Both the position numbers and the translations under genes were made by a program. From positions 248,001 through 312,000 of the forward strand of contig OZ252008.1 in the NCBI GenBank assembly GCA_965246995.1: a stretch of DNA of 64,000 bases, given 5' to 3'. Positions within the stretch are counted from its first letter, which is position 1, and the number at the start of each line of letters is the position of its first letter. This document shows positions 8,141-17,418 of the stretch, in pieces. Source of the stretch: VXRJ01 sp965246995. Its GTDB lineage: Bacteria > Acidobacteriota > Vicinamibacteria > Vicinamibacterales > UBA8438. The notes under the pieces were generated by a model, which saw only the letters and a list, made by a program, of their open reading frames with translations, did no database searches and was not told the DNA's origin.

Positions 8141-9310
8141 ATGGACAGGCGATTGCGTCACTTGTCACACCTCACGCGCCGCGAGGCACTCGGCATGCTG
8201 GGCGGTGGGGCCGCCGGCCTGGCGTTCGCTACCGGCTGCGGCGCGCCGCCGCCAAACGAGCCGGAGGGCGGCGGGACGGAAGAACCCGCCGGCGCGGCGC
8301 CGGACATCACCTTCCCCGATGGCGCCGTCATCCGGACCATTCTCGGAGACGTCGATCCCGCGACGCTCGCGGGCGGCGCCACCCTCTTTCATGAGCATCT
8401 CGACATCAATCAGGCCTACGCCGTGCCGCCTCGGGACGAGGCGCGCAGCCGCGACAACCCGCTTGCCGGCGACGAGGCGGAGGCGTTCGTCGAGCTGGTC
8501 TCCGAAGAGCTGCGCATGGCCGCCGCCGATGGCCTGAGTTGCATTGTGGACGCCGCCATCTATCGCCGGACCGAGCAGGAGCTGGAATTCCTGCGGCAGA
8601 TGGCGACTCGCTCCGGCGTAGCGGTGGTCGCGGCCGGCGCCTACTGGCGCGCGCCCTTCCCCGAGAACATCGCCGCCATGAACGTGGACGAGCTGACCGA
8701 GCACTTGATCACCGACGCGCGCGGACAGCACTGGGGCGCCTTCGGCGAAGTGGGCACGTTGATGGAGATGCACGAGACGGAGCGCACCTTCCTGCACGCG
8801 GTCAGCCGGGCGCATCACGCGACCAATCTCCCGATCCTGACGCACACCGAGCATCAGGGCTGCCCGCCCTGCGGCCTCGAGCAGCTCGACGTGTTCGAGG
8901 AGGAGAACGTCGACTTCAGCCGCGTTTGCATCGGGCACCTCTCCGACATCACCGCGGAGCAGGATCCGGGCTGGACGTCTCACCTGGAAATTGGCCGCCG
9001 GGGGGCCTACATCGGGTTCGACACCGTGGGCCGGCCGCTCAGGTCGGATGCGTTCGACGACATTCCGGAAGCCGACAAGGTCCGCATGGTGCTGAACGTC
9101 CTGGAGGCGGGTTACGAGGATCAGGTGCTGCTGTCGGCCGACTTCGCCAACTCGATTGATCTCAAGTCGAACTCGGGGACCGGATTCGCCACCACCATCG
9201 TGCAGTTCGTGCCGAAGCTGCGGCACGCCGGCGTGGACGAGGCGACGCTGCACAAGATCACGGTCGACAACCCCCGTCGCTTCCTGGCGTTCGTGCCGCC
9301 GGAGGCGTAG
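8141..9310 (+). CDS. Tat-exported phosphotriesterase-family lipoprotein
   Basis: A 389-residue protein. The N-terminus has a twin-arginine signal (LTRREALGMLGGGAAGLAFA) ending in a lipobox with Cys33 (ATGC), so it is probably exported folded and lipid-anchored. The mature part fits the phosphotriesterase family: metal motif HEHL (84-87), GAYW, a GEVGT strand where the bridging residue lies, HTEHQ, GHLSD and a late SADF. Family members are metal-dependent lactonases, esterases or phosphotriesterases. The carboxylated Lys of classic PTE is not evident at GEVGT, so a Glu-type bridge is possible. It ends 2 bases before the next start, so it is probably cotranscribed with the CMD-domain gene. Confidence 0.8.
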   Translation: MDRRLRHLSHLTRREALGMLGGGAAGLAFATGCGAPPPNEPEGGGTEEPAGAAPDITFPDGAVIRTILGDVDPATLAGGATLFHEHLDINQAYAVPPRDEARSRDNPLAGDEAEAFVELVSEELRMAAADGLSCIVDAAIYRRTEQELEFLRQMATRSGVAVVAAGAYWRAPFPENIAAMNVDELTEHLITDARGQHWGAFGEVGTLMEMHETERTFLHAVSRAHHATNLPILTHTEHQGCPPCGLEQLDVFEEENVDFSRVCIGHLSDITAEQDPGWTSHLEIGRRGAYIGFDTVGRPLRSDAFDDIPEADKVRMVLNVLEAGYEDQVLLSADFANSIDLKSNSGTGFATTIVQFVPKLRHAGVDEATLHKITVDNPRRFLAFVPPEA

Positions 9311-9312
9311 TC

Positions 9313-10533
9313 ATGCGGACGAACAGGCTCGGCATCGCGGTGGCCGGCGCGACGCTCCTCGCCGTGTTCAGCGCCAGTGCGGCGGCGGCGCAGGCGCTGC
9401 CCGACCCGCCGCGGGCCGATCGGCAGCCGGTCGGCCTGTCGGCGCCGCGCATCGCGCCGCTCCCGGAGTCGCAGTGGACCGACGAGCACCGCCGCCTCGT
9501 GGAGAGGTACGCGGGAGACGGCCGGGCCGACAACCAGCTTCACACGCTGCTCAACCTGCCAGCCACCGTGGAAGGGCTGATGCCGTTCACCGTTTATCTC
9601 ACGGAGGCGTCGACGCTGTCGCCACGCCACCGCGCGCTGCTGATCCTCCGGGCCGCCTGGCTGTGCGGCAACCAGCCGATCTGGGCCACGAACGCGGCGC
9701 GCGCGCGCGACGGCGGGATGACGGACGACGAGATCCGCCGGATCGCGGAGGGGCCGGCCGCGACCGGATGGGACCCGTTCGAGCGGACGCTTCTGCAATT
9801 GGCGGACCAGTTGTATCTGCACTCGTCGGTGACCGACGCCACCTGGAACGCCCTTGCGCCCCGCTACAGCGAGCACAACCTGATCGACGCGGTCGAGACA
9901 GCGAACCACTTCATCGTGCTGTCGATGATCTACAACGCGTTCGGCGTCCAGCCGGACAGCGATACGCCCGACCGGCTCCCCGCCGCCGTGCCGTACCGGA
10001 TCACGGTGCCCGAGCCCGAGCCGAGGCTGACGGTGGCCCGGGTCGACCCGCTCGACGGACCGGGCATCGCGGTCGGGCGAACGTTCGCGCGGCATCCCGC
10101 GCTGGCCGAGGCCCGCGGCCCGCGGGCGGGCTACATCAACCGCGTGTCGCCGCTCACGCCGCACGACCGCGAGATCCTGATCCTGCGCATCGGGTGGAAT
10201 TGCCAGGCGGTGTACGAATGGGCCAAGCACGTCGGCACGGTTGGCCGTGCGCGCGATCATGGCGTGGACCCGCGCGCCGTCGCCCTCGGGCCTGACGCGC
10301 CTGGCGCCGGCGGCCGGGAAGCGACGCTGCTGCGGCTTGTCGACGAGCTGTACCAGCAGGCGATGGTCTCCGACGAGACCTGGCGCGCCCTCACCGCACA
10401 GTACGACACCGCCGAGGCGATGAGTGCCGTCTACACGCCTAGTTCCTACCGGGCGACGTCGATGTCGCTCAACGCCTACGGGGTGCAGCTCGAACCGGGC
10501 GACGAGGGCTTTCCGGACGTGCCGGTGCGCTGA
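9313..10533 (+). CDS. Secreted protein with two carboxymuconolactone decarboxylase-like domains
   Basis: A 406-residue protein with a Sec signal peptide (residues 1-26, ending SAAAAQA). Two CMD/AhpD-like modules follow. The first has LSPRHRALLILRAAWLCGNQ and WATNAARARDGGMTDDEIRR. The second has LTPHDREILILRIGWNCQAV and YEWAKHVGTVGRARDHGVDP. In AhpD the active pair is CxxC. Here each module keeps a single Cys (LCG, NCQ), so peroxidase chemistry like AhpD is unlikely and a CMD-like or binding role is more plausible. The gene follows the phosphotriesterase-like gene with a 2-base gap. A lactonase and a lactone-ring decarboxylase fold together hint at aromatic breakdown, but this is inference. 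Confidence 0.8.
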   Translation: MRTNRLGIAVAGATLLAVFSASAAAAQALPDPPRADRQPVGLSAPRIAPLPESQWTDEHRRLVERYAGDGRADNQLHTLLNLPATVEGLMPFTVYLTEASTLSPRHRALLILRAAWLCGNQPIWATNAARARDGGMTDDEIRRIAEGPAATGWDPFERTLLQLADQLYLHSSVTDATWNALAPRYSEHNLIDAVETANHFIVLSMIYNAFGVQPDSDTPDRLPAAVPYRITVPEPEPRLTVARVDPLDGPGIAVGRTFARHPALAEARGPRAGYINRVSPLTPHDREILILRIGWNCQAVYEWAKHVGTVGRARDHGVDPRAVALGPDAPGAGGREATLLRLVDELYQQAMVSDETWRALTAQYDTAEAMSAVYTPSSYRATSMSLNAYGVQLEPGDEGFPDVPVR

Positions 10534-10665
10534 ACCGCCGGCTCAGGATCACTCCGGCAACCGGAATCTACCTCACGGATACCGCGGGTCAAGGGAACAG
10601 CCTGGTCTCAACGGTCCGGTCCCAAGGACGGGTGTATCGAGCGGTGACCGATGCCGCTGGAGTCA

Positions 10666-10695
10666 TTGACAGAATGGCTCGTCTGGGTGTACCTA
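10666..10695 (+). promoter_or_regulatory. Candidate sigma-70-type promoter
   Basis: A perfect TTGACA at 10666-10671 is followed 18 bases later by TACCTA (10690-10695), about 60 bases upstream of the frameshifted gene at 10753. The -35 match is strong and the -10 weak. The ribosome site AGGAGGT at 10740-10746 is well placed for that gene. Confidence 0.35.
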
Positions 10696-10752
10696 GCATT
10701 CACAGACCTTTTGCACGCAAGGCACCTCTTTTTAGTTGTAGGAGGTATAGAG

Positions 10753-11894
10753 ATGAGGCGACGACTGCTCGAAGTGCTCGGAGTGGCGACCGTGCTCGCA
10801 GCCGTCGTCGTGGTCTTGCAGCTCACGACGGCCCAACTGGCGGAGCAGGCTCCGAGCACGGCTGCGTGGGGGCATCCAGACCTCGGGGGGATCTGGGTCG
10901 ATGTTTACGCCACCCCATTTGAACGGGCGCCAGAGCTTGGGGATCGCGAGTTTGCGACCGCTGAGGAGCGGACCGCACGGGATCAGGCCGCCATGGGGAA
11001 CGCGGGCCGCGACCGGCGCGAGGGCGTCGGGACGGCGCAGGACGTTTCTGGGGCGTATAACGCCGTCTATACCTCTGTGAAGCCGGCGGGGCCGCGCACG
11101 TCGCTCGTCGTGGATCCGCCGAACGGGAGGCGCTTCCTGATCTGACGGCAGAGGCCGCGCAGAGGGAGCAGGTGCAGCTTGAGTGGCGTCAAGCCCTCAT
11201 GCGGAACACCCCGACCTGCCAACAGGGCGCACCCGGCTGCGAAGGTGAGGAATACGGGCCGCCATCGCCGCGTCGGTTCGACACTCCGCCCTTCTACAAC
11301 ACGGCGCGGATGAACCGCCACGACGGCCCTGAGGATCAGAGTTTGAGTGATCGGTGCATGGGAGGGACGACCCCGGACTTCAATGGGTTCCGCCGTATCG
11401 TGCAGGGTGAGGATTCGATCGCGATAGGTTTTGATACCGGGCAGGGGCAGGGATTCCAGCGCATCGTCAAGTTGCACGGGAACCATCCGCGGAGCCAAGT
11501 CCGTTTGCGCCACGGTGACTCGCGAGGGCGATGGGAGGGCGACACCCTGATCATCGAGACGACGAATTTCTCCCCGAAGTTCCCGTTTCGCGGCTCAACT
11601 GAGAACCGTAAGCTCACGGAGCGATACAGACTTGCCGACGCCGACACGCTCGAGTACGAAGTGCTGGTCGAGGACCCTCATGTGTGGGTCTCGCCCTGGA
11701 CGGTTCGGCAAGAGCTGAAGCGTCAGAGCAATCAGGAAAACCGCATCTACTATGAGCCGCGGTGTTCAGACGGGAACTACGGTCTGTCGGCGATGTTCGT
11801 CGGCGCGCGGCTGAAAGAACGCGAGTTCGCCGCAGGGACGGGACCTGATCCGTTCTCATTGGATACAACCACGGGCGGTGGTGGTGCGCGGTAG
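10753..11894 (+). pseudogene. GDSRGRWEGDTLVV-family secreted protein, frameshifted
   Basis: The first frame (10753-11145) encodes a signal peptide and the blocks WGHPDLGGIWVD and SLVVDPPNGR, then stops after RRFLI. A second frame continues at once with LPDLTAEAAQREQ and carries LSDRCMGG, GHGDSRGRWEGDTLIIE-type core (read as RHGDSRGRWEGDTLIIE), WVSPWT and YYEPRCSDGNYGL, ending at 11894. In the paralogue at 22274 the DPPNGRLPPLTPE junction is continuous, so one base is missing (or two extra) near 11125. All five family blocks are present, so the break is recent or a sequence error. AGGAGGT sits 6 bases before the ATG. Function of the family is unknown to me; all members look exported. Confidence 0.75.
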
Positions 11895-11903
11895 TGTGTC
11901 GTG

Positions 11904-11949
11904 TCAGCCCAATGTGGACCACGTAGGGTCGTGGTCCGGATTGGGCTGA
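11904..11949. terminator. Long hairpin between convergent genes
   Basis: An inverted repeat with 20-base arms (11904-11923 and 11930-11949) and a 6-base loop. TCAGCCCAAT pairs with ATTGGGCTGA and GGACCACG with CGTGGTCC, with two non-standard positions between. It lies between the ends of the genes at 11894 (plus) and 12020 (minus), so a bidirectional terminator is likely although there is no long T-run. Confidence 0.65.
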
Positions 11950-12019
11950 CGACGTACACCGGGATGCAACGGGTTGTACCTGTTCGTCCAGCCGTCCGCC
12001 TGCGGAAAACTGGTGGTTG

Positions 12020-14068
12020 TTAAGGCAACCGGAACACGATCAGTCCCGGCACCTCGCCGCCGACGGTCAGTGCGATGTGCTGCCTGCCGTCGAGCAGATA
12101 GGTCATCGGCGCGCCCAGCGCGCCGCCCGGGAGGTCGATGGATGCAATTTCGGCGCCGGTCGCCTTGTCGTAGGCCACCAGCCGCGGACCGTCGTTCGTG
12201 CCCCCTGCCACCAGCGCGTGAAACAGCAGTGTCTTGGTCAGCAGCGGGCCGCTGCGGCCGGCCTCGCCGCCGAGCGGCGGCAGGTCGAGGTCGCGCAGCA
12301 TCGGATGGTTACGGAAGCGGTCGCCGCGCCCGGTCGGAATCATCCAGGCGTGCTCGCCCGTGTTCACGTCGATCGCCGTCATCCGCGTGTACGGCGGCTT
12401 CCAGAGCGGCAGCCCGCGCGGCATCGTCGGGCCGGCCGTGATGGAGCGCCGGATGTAGCGCAACGTCGACGGCTCGTTCGGCTCCGGCGGGCTGAGCTGA
12501 ATCACCGAGTGGGCGTTGCGCGACGGCACGTACAGGTACCCCGTCTCCGGATCGACCGCGGCGCCCGACCAGTTCGCGCCGCCCCCCACGGACGGGCGCA
12601 TGAGCGTGCCGCCGAGCATCTGCGGCGTGAAGATCGGACCCAGGCGGAGCCCGTCCACCGCCTCCACCGCCATCTGCCGGATCTCCGGCGTGAAATCCAC
12701 CAGGTCCTCGATCGACGTGCCCTGATACTCGAACGGCGCGGGCTTCGTCGGGAACGGCTGCGTCGGCGACAGGACCTCGCCTTCCAGGTCGGTGTCGGTC
12801 GGCACCGCCCGCTCCTCGATCGGCCAGACCGGCTCGCCGGTCACGCGGTCGAAGACGTAGACGAATCCCTGCTTGCTGACCTGCGCCACCGCCTTGATGT
12901 CCCGCCCGTCCACCGTGATGTCGAGCAGGTTCGGCGCCGACGCCAGGTCCCAATCCCAGAGTCCGTGGTGGATCATCTGGAAGTGCCACTGGCGCTGGCC
13001 GGTCTCCACGTCCACCGCCACGAGGCTCTCGGCGAACAGGTTGTCGCCCAGCCGGTGCCCGCCGTAGTAGTCGTTCGTCGGCGTGCCGATCGGCAGGTAC
13101 ACCCAGCCCAGTTCCTCGTCGCCACTCATCAACGACCAGATGTTGGTGTTGCCGCTGTAGCGCCACGACTCGTTCAGCCAGGTGTCCGCGCCGAACTCGT
13201 CGGCGCTCTGCGGCACGGTGTGGAAGTCCCACTGGTGGCGGCCGGTCCGCACGTCGTAGGCGCGGGCGAACCCGGGCGTCGCCTCCCGGGTGATCGTGCG
13301 GTCGTTGATGGTCGAACCGACGACGATGGTGTCGCGGATGATCATCGGCGGCGACTGCGAGCTGAGGGTCAGCAGGTTCAGGATGTCGCGCTGCCCGCGC
13401 TCGGAGCGCGGCACGCCGACGGTCAGGTCCACGCGCCCGTTGTCGCCGAACTCGGGGTCGGGCAGACCCGTCTTCGCATCCACCGCCACCAGATAGCCGT
13501 CGCCGGTGCCCCACACGATGCGTGCCTCGCCGTCGTTCTCCCAGTACGCCACGCCCCGGTGCCGCCATTCGGCGACCGCCGGCGTCCCCGACTCGTAGGC
13601 GCGCGGATCGTGCACCCAGAGCGTTTCACCGGTGCGTGCATCAATGGCGACCGCGCGGTAGAGCGGCGTGCTCAGGTACAGGACGCCGTCCACCATGAGC
13701 GGCGTCGCCACCAGGGAGCTGCTGGACGGACGGGAACGCCGCTGCGTCCTGCCGTCCCAGGTGGTCCAGCGGTCGGGCTCCTCCTCCTGCAGGAGGTCGA
13801 ACAGCGCGTCGGCCGGGATCAGCGAATCACCGGCCGGAGTCGAGTGGACGAGGTGCGTGTCGACCGACTGCCAGTGCCACAACACCTCCAGATCCCCGAC
13901 GTTCTCCGCCGTGATCTGGTCGAGCGGCGAGTATTTCGTGCTGCCAGTGTCGCCACTGTGGCTGCGCCATTCCCCGTCGGCCGGTGCGCCGTACTGCGCG
14001 GCGGCCGGCCCGGCCACCAGACATGCCGATGCTGCAACCGCCGCCGTCCACCCCTTCATCCATCGCAT
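12020..14068 (-). CDS. PQQ-dependent dehydrogenase (quinoprotein), secreted
   Basis: A 682-residue exported quinoprotein with signal peptide MRWMKGWTAAVAASACLVAG to PAAAQYG. The mature start GEWRSHSGDTGSTKYSPLDQ is typical of the eight-bladed PQQ propeller dehydrogenases related to membrane-bound glucose and alcohol dehydrogenases. Propeller motifs recur (AIDARTGETLWVH, AVDAKTGLPDPEFG, AVDVETGQRQWHFQ), and HHGLWDWDLASAP contains the catalytic Asp region. It ends VGGEVPGLIVFRLP without a C-terminal cytochrome domain, so electrons must go to a separate acceptor. It probably oxidises an alcohol or sugar in the periplasm. It is convergent with the gene at 10753 and divergent from the BCCT transporter. 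Substrate unknown. Confidence 0.85.
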   Translation of the reverse strand: MRWMKGWTAAVAASACLVAGPAAAQYGAPADGEWRSHSGDTGSTKYSPLDQITAENVGDLEVLWHWQSVDTHLVHSTPAGDSLIPADALFDLLQEEEPDRWTTWDGRTQRRSRPSSSSLVATPLMVDGVLYLSTPLYRAVAIDARTGETLWVHDPRAYESGTPAVAEWRHRGVAYWENDGEARIVWGTGDGYLVAVDAKTGLPDPEFGDNGRVDLTVGVPRSERGQRDILNLLTLSSQSPPMIIRDTIVVGSTINDRTITREATPGFARAYDVRTGRHQWDFHTVPQSADEFGADTWLNESWRYSGNTNIWSLMSGDEELGWVYLPIGTPTNDYYGGHRLGDNLFAESLVAVDVETGQRQWHFQMIHHGLWDWDLASAPNLLDITVDGRDIKAVAQVSKQGFVYVFDRVTGEPVWPIEERAVPTDTDLEGEVLSPTQPFPTKPAPFEYQGTSIEDLVDFTPEIRQMAVEAVDGLRLGPIFTPQMLGGTLMRPSVGGGANWSGAAVDPETGYLYVPSRNAHSVIQLSPPEPNEPSTLRYIRRSITAGPTMPRGLPLWKPPYTRMTAIDVNTGEHAWMIPTGRGDRFRNHPMLRDLDLPPLGGEAGRSGPLLTKTLLFHALVAGGTNDGPRLVAYDKATGAEIASIDLPGGALGAPMTYLLDGRQHIALTVGGEVPGLIVFRLP

Positions 14069-14195
14069 GGCGCTGCCTCCTCAGACGTCGGAAAACGGAT
14101 GCCGCGAGCCTACCTGTTTTCCGAGGCCATGGTGGAGAGACGCAGCGTGGGGGCAGCATGCGGCCCCCCGGCGGGTACCATGGCGCAGGTTCCGC

Positions 14196-15749
14196 ATGGC
14201 CATTGCCGCACAGACTGACTACGCGCTCGGGCGGGACAACGTCCAGTTCCTCGGTCTCGACATCCACAACCCGGTCTTCGTCGTCTCCAGCCTCACCATC
14301 ATCGTGTTCGTCGCCGCGGTGCTGGCGTTCAGGGACGCAGCCGCCGGCGTCTTCGACGCGCTCTACATCTGGCTGACGTCGACGTTCGCCTGGGTGTTCA
14401 TGGGCGCCGGCAACGTCTTCCTTCTCTTCTGCCTGATGCTCCTGGTGACGCCGCTCGGCCGCATCCGCCTCGGCGGTCCCGACGCCAGGCCCGACTACTC
14501 CGCCTGGTCGTGGTTCGCCATGCTGTTCGCAGCCGGCATCGGCATCGGCCTGATGTTCTTCGGGGTGGCCGAGCCGATCGACCATTTCCTGAATCCGCCG
14601 CTCGGTCTCGATCCGGCCGACACCGCCGCCGCGCACCGGCTGGCCATCGCCTCCGCCATCTTCCACTGGGGCGTGCATCCATGGGCCATGTTCGCCGTGG
14701 TCGCGCTCGCGCTCGCTTTCGCCACGTACAACCTCGGGTTGCCGCTGACGCTGCGATCGGGGTTCTACCCGATTCTGGGCGAAGCGGTGTGGGGTCCGTT
14801 CGGCCACGTCATCGACATCCTCGCGGTGTTCGCGACGCTCTTCGGACTGGCGACGTCGCTCGGCCTCGGAGCCGAGCAGACGGCGGCGGGCCTGGCGCAT
14901 CTGTTCGGCATCCCGGCCACCGATACGACAAAGGTGCTGCTGATCGCCGGCATCACGGCCATCGCGATGGCGTCGGTGGTTGCGGGGATGGACCGGGGTG
15001 TCAAGCGCCTGAGCCAGGCCAACCTGCTTCTGGCCCTGCTGCTGCTCGCGTTCGTGCTGGCCGTCGGCCCCACCGTCGACCTGGTCACCGGGTTCGTCGC
15101 CAGCATCGGCCACTATGTCGCGGCGATGGGACCGCTCAGCTACTGGGTCGGACGGGACGATGCCGACTTCCTGCACGGGTGGACCACCTTCTTCTGGGCG
15201 TGGTGGCTCTCGTGGTCGCCCTTCGTCGGCATGTTCATCGCCCGGGTCTCGCGCGGCCGCACGGTGCGCGCCCTCGTCGGCTGCATGCTGGTTGTGCCGA
15301 TGCTCGTCTCGGCGCTCTGGATGAACGTCTTCGGGGCGACCGCGCTGTCGCACTATGTTGACGCGGGCCACACCGGCGTGGTTGAGGCAGTGCAGGCGCA
15401 GCAGCCGGAGCTGGCCCTGTTCAGGATGCTGGAGGTGCTGCCGCTCGCCGGCGTCTCGTCGGGCATCGCCATCGTCCTGGTGATCGTCTTCTTCGTCACC
15501 TCGTCCGATTCCGGCTCGCTGGTCATCGACACCATCACCGCCGGCGGCAAGCTCGACGCGCCGGTCGCCCAGCGTGTCTTCTGGTGCGCGTTCGAAGGGA
15601 TCGTCGCCATCACCCTGCTGCTTGGCGGCGGACTCGTGGCGCTGCAAACCGCGGCGCTCGCCACCGGCTTCCCGTTCGCCCTGGTGCTGGTAGCGATGTG
15701 CTACAGCATCTGGAAAGGGTTGCGCGCGTGGGCGGCCAGGACCGGCTGA
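14196..15749 (+). CDS. BCCT-family transporter
   Basis: A 517-residue inner-membrane protein with about 12 hydrophobic spans. The start at 14196 gives MAIAAQTDYALGRDNVQFLG before the first span; it is uncertain because no strong ribosome site is seen. Family marks are the glycine-rich helix AAGIGIGLMFFGVAEPIDHF and the BCCT signature GWTTFFWAWWLSWSPFVGMF followed by IARVSRGRTVRA. BCCT carriers import betaine, choline, carnitine or other quaternary amines by sodium, proton or exchange coupling. The aromatic cage in the signature is present, but the substrate cannot be assigned. The gene lies divergent from a quinoprotein and just before the IS1182 element. Confidence 0.9.
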   Translation: MAIAAQTDYALGRDNVQFLGLDIHNPVFVVSSLTIIVFVAAVLAFRDAAAGVFDALYIWLTSTFAWVFMGAGNVFLLFCLMLLVTPLGRIRLGGPDARPDYSAWSWFAMLFAAGIGIGLMFFGVAEPIDHFLNPPLGLDPADTAAAHRLAIASAIFHWGVHPWAMFAVVALALAFATYNLGLPLTLRSGFYPILGEAVWGPFGHVIDILAVFATLFGLATSLGLGAEQTAAGLAHLFGIPATDTTKVLLIAGITAIAMASVVAGMDRGVKRLSQANLLLALLLLAFVLAVGPTVDLVTGFVASIGHYVAAMGPLSYWVGRDDADFLHGWTTFFWAWWLSWSPFVGMFIARVSRGRTVRALVGCMLVVPMLVSALWMNVFGATALSHYVDAGHTGVVEAVQAQQPELALFRMLEVLPLAGVSSGIAIVLVIVFFVTSSDSGSLVIDTITAGGKLDAPVAQRVFWCAFEGIVAITLLLGGGLVALQTAALATGFPFALVLVAMCYSIWKGLRAWAARTG

Positions 15750-15799
15750 GGATCAGGAACCGGGGCAGCCGGGGAGGAACGCCGGCGAGACGGCGCTAG

Positions 15800-17418
15800 C
15801 AGCCTGTCGGACTTAGGCGCGGCAAACGCGCGTGGAAGCGACTTGGCACCTGTTTGAACGACGCCCTGTGTCTCTGTGCCGGGAGGGCCGCTTCGACCGA
15901 AACGGGGACTGTATCCTGGCCATCGGTCGCTGACGGCGCCTGGAGGTCTTTCTGACGCCTCTGGTGGGTCGCGAACACGCCGAGTTCCGCCCCGTATAGC
16001 CCCGTCATGCCAGCCTGAGGTTGTGCACGCGTCGGCAGTTATACGCCAGCGTTACCAAGGCCCATTCGCCCTCCACCTTCTCAAGACCCCGCAGCAGAAA
16101 CTGCCGGAAGCCCATCGCCTGCTTCACGATCCCGAACACCGGCTCCACCGTCTGCTGGCGCAAACGGTAATGCGCCCGGTGCTCCGGCAGTGCCATCTTC
16201 TCCTGCATCGACTTGATCCAGTCCGCCTGCGGCTCCTTCGCCAGCTGCTCCGGCGGCTCCGGTCGGAAGTCGTGCCGGCGCCGTTGGCCTTCCGCCCCCG
16301 TCGCCACCAACACCTCCACACCGCGACCTGCCAGTTGCGACACCTCGCTGCCCGTCGCGTAGCCACTGTCCGCCAGTACCCGATCCGCCGCGCCCACCGC
16401 CGTCGGTATCGCGTCCACGTCCGCCACCAACTCGTTGCGGTCGCTCGCGCACACGCTCACCCGCGACCCCAACACCAACTGACTGCCGTCGGCATCCACC
16501 ACCGCCTGCGCGTTGTATGCCTGGCGGTACTCATGGCGCCGGCTCTTGCGCATCAGCGCACTGTCCGCATCCGTCAGGTTGATCTGCGCCTTCGCCTCCG
16601 GCGCGTCCCTCGGCGGCGTGATGTGCCGACCCTTGCGCGATCCCGCACGCCGCTCCCGCGCCGCCACCGTGCGCTCGTACTCCGCCCGCTCCGCGTCCGC
16701 ACGCGCCTGCGCACGCCGTTCCAACTCCGCGCACGCACGGTCCAGCTTCGCCCGTAGCGTCTCGCGCCGCGACAACTCCTCCGGCAGACCCTGTGGGTCC
16801 GGCACGTCGTCCGTGTCGGCGTGCTCCGCCTGATCCAACAACCCCTCGATCTCGCCTCGCAACTGCTCGCGCAACGCCCCCGCACGGTCGTAGCGGATGC
16901 TGTTGCGCTTGTTCGCGTTCGCGTCCACCTTCGTCCCGTCCACGCTCACCGTCCCAACACGCAGCAACTGCAGCTCCTTCGCCAGCAGCAGTACCTGCAG
17001 GAACGCCTCCGCTACCGCTTCGAAGTTGCTGCGCCGGAACGTGCAGATCGTGTCGTGGTCCGGATGACAGTTCGCCGCCACGTACCGAACGCCAATGTCC
17101 CGATACGTCGCCCGCTCGATCCGACGCGAGCCGAAGATCCCGTTCGCGTAGCAGTACACCAGCAACGCCAGCATCATCCGCGGGTGATACTGCGCCGATC
17201 CGGTGCCCCGTTCGTTCACCTGGAACCGCTCCAGCGGCACCCGTTCCACCGCCTCCACCACGAAGTGCGCCAGATCGTCCTCAGGCAGCCAATCGCGCAG
17301 GTCCGGCGGCAGCAGATACAACTGCGACTGGTGCCGCTGTACAAAATTCGGCATCTACTTCTACCCCCTCAACTCGACAAGCCCCATTATAAAACCCGGG
17401 CCTAAGTCCGACAGGCTG
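15800..17418 (-). mobile_element. IS1182-family insertion sequence, flanked by CTAG
   Basis: A 1619-bp element with perfect 19-base terminal inverted repeats, CAGCCTGTCGGACTTAGGC (15800-15818 and, inverted, 17400-17418). CTAG flanks both ends (15796-15799, 17419-17422), as expected for a palindromic target. The right CTAG supplies the TAG stop of the propeller gene at 17419, so insertion occurred exactly at that stop. One transposase gene is read leftwards. A 70-codon open frame follows its stop (ATGA overlap at 16005-16008) up to the left repeat, but it is probably not a gene. The exact repeats and intact transposase suggest a recent, possibly active copy. Confidence 0.9.
16005..17354 (-). 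CDS. tnp: IS1182-family transposase
   Basis: A 449-residue DDE transposase starting MPNFVQRHQSQLYLLPPDLR. The N-terminal DUF772-type domain (PRMMLALLVYCYANGIFGSR) precedes the catalytic part, with SVDGTKVDANANK, AVVDADGSQLVLGS and VLADSGYATGSEV, and the C-terminal HRAHYRLRQQTVEPVFGIVK block containing the catalytic Glu. An Arg/Glu-rich insert (about residues 190-250) is common in the family. The frame is intact and fills the element between its repeats, so it is likely functional. Confidence 0.95.
   Translation of the reverse strand: MPNFVQRHQSQLYLLPPDLRDWLPEDDLAHFVVEAVERVPLERFQVNERGTGSAQYHPRMMLALLVYCYANGIFGSRRIERATYRDIGVRYVAANCHPDHDTICTFRRSNFEAVAEAFLQVLLLAKELQLLRVGTVSVDGTKVDANANKRNSIRYDRAGALREQLRGEIEGLLDQAEHADTDDVPDPQGLPEELSRRETLRAKLDRACAELERRAQARADAERAEYERTVAARERRAGSRKGRHITPPRDAPEAKAQINLTDADSALMRKSRRHEYRQAYNAQAVVDADGSQLVLGSRVSVCASDRNELVADVDAIPTAVGAADRVLADSGYATGSEVSQLAGRGVEVLVATGAEGQRRRHDFRPEPPEQLAKEPQADWIKSMQEKMALPEHRAHYRLRQQTVEPVFGIVKQAMGFRQFLLRGLEKVEGEWALVTLAYNCRRVHNLRLA

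Noticed and set aside
12017..14218. A 733-codon plus-strand open frame opposite the quinoprotein gene
   Set aside because: It is antisense to a clear PQQ-dependent dehydrogenase, has no motifs and a strong Arg/His/Pro bias typical of GC-rich shadow frames.
13827..15647. A 606-codon minus-strand frame across the BCCT gene
   Set aside because: Asp/Gly/Arg/His-rich low-complexity translation opposite a well-supported transporter; no family signal.
15796..16008. A 70-codon open frame after the IS1182 transposase
   Set aside because: It overlaps the transposase stop by ATGA, but ends in the inverted repeat and resembles no protein.
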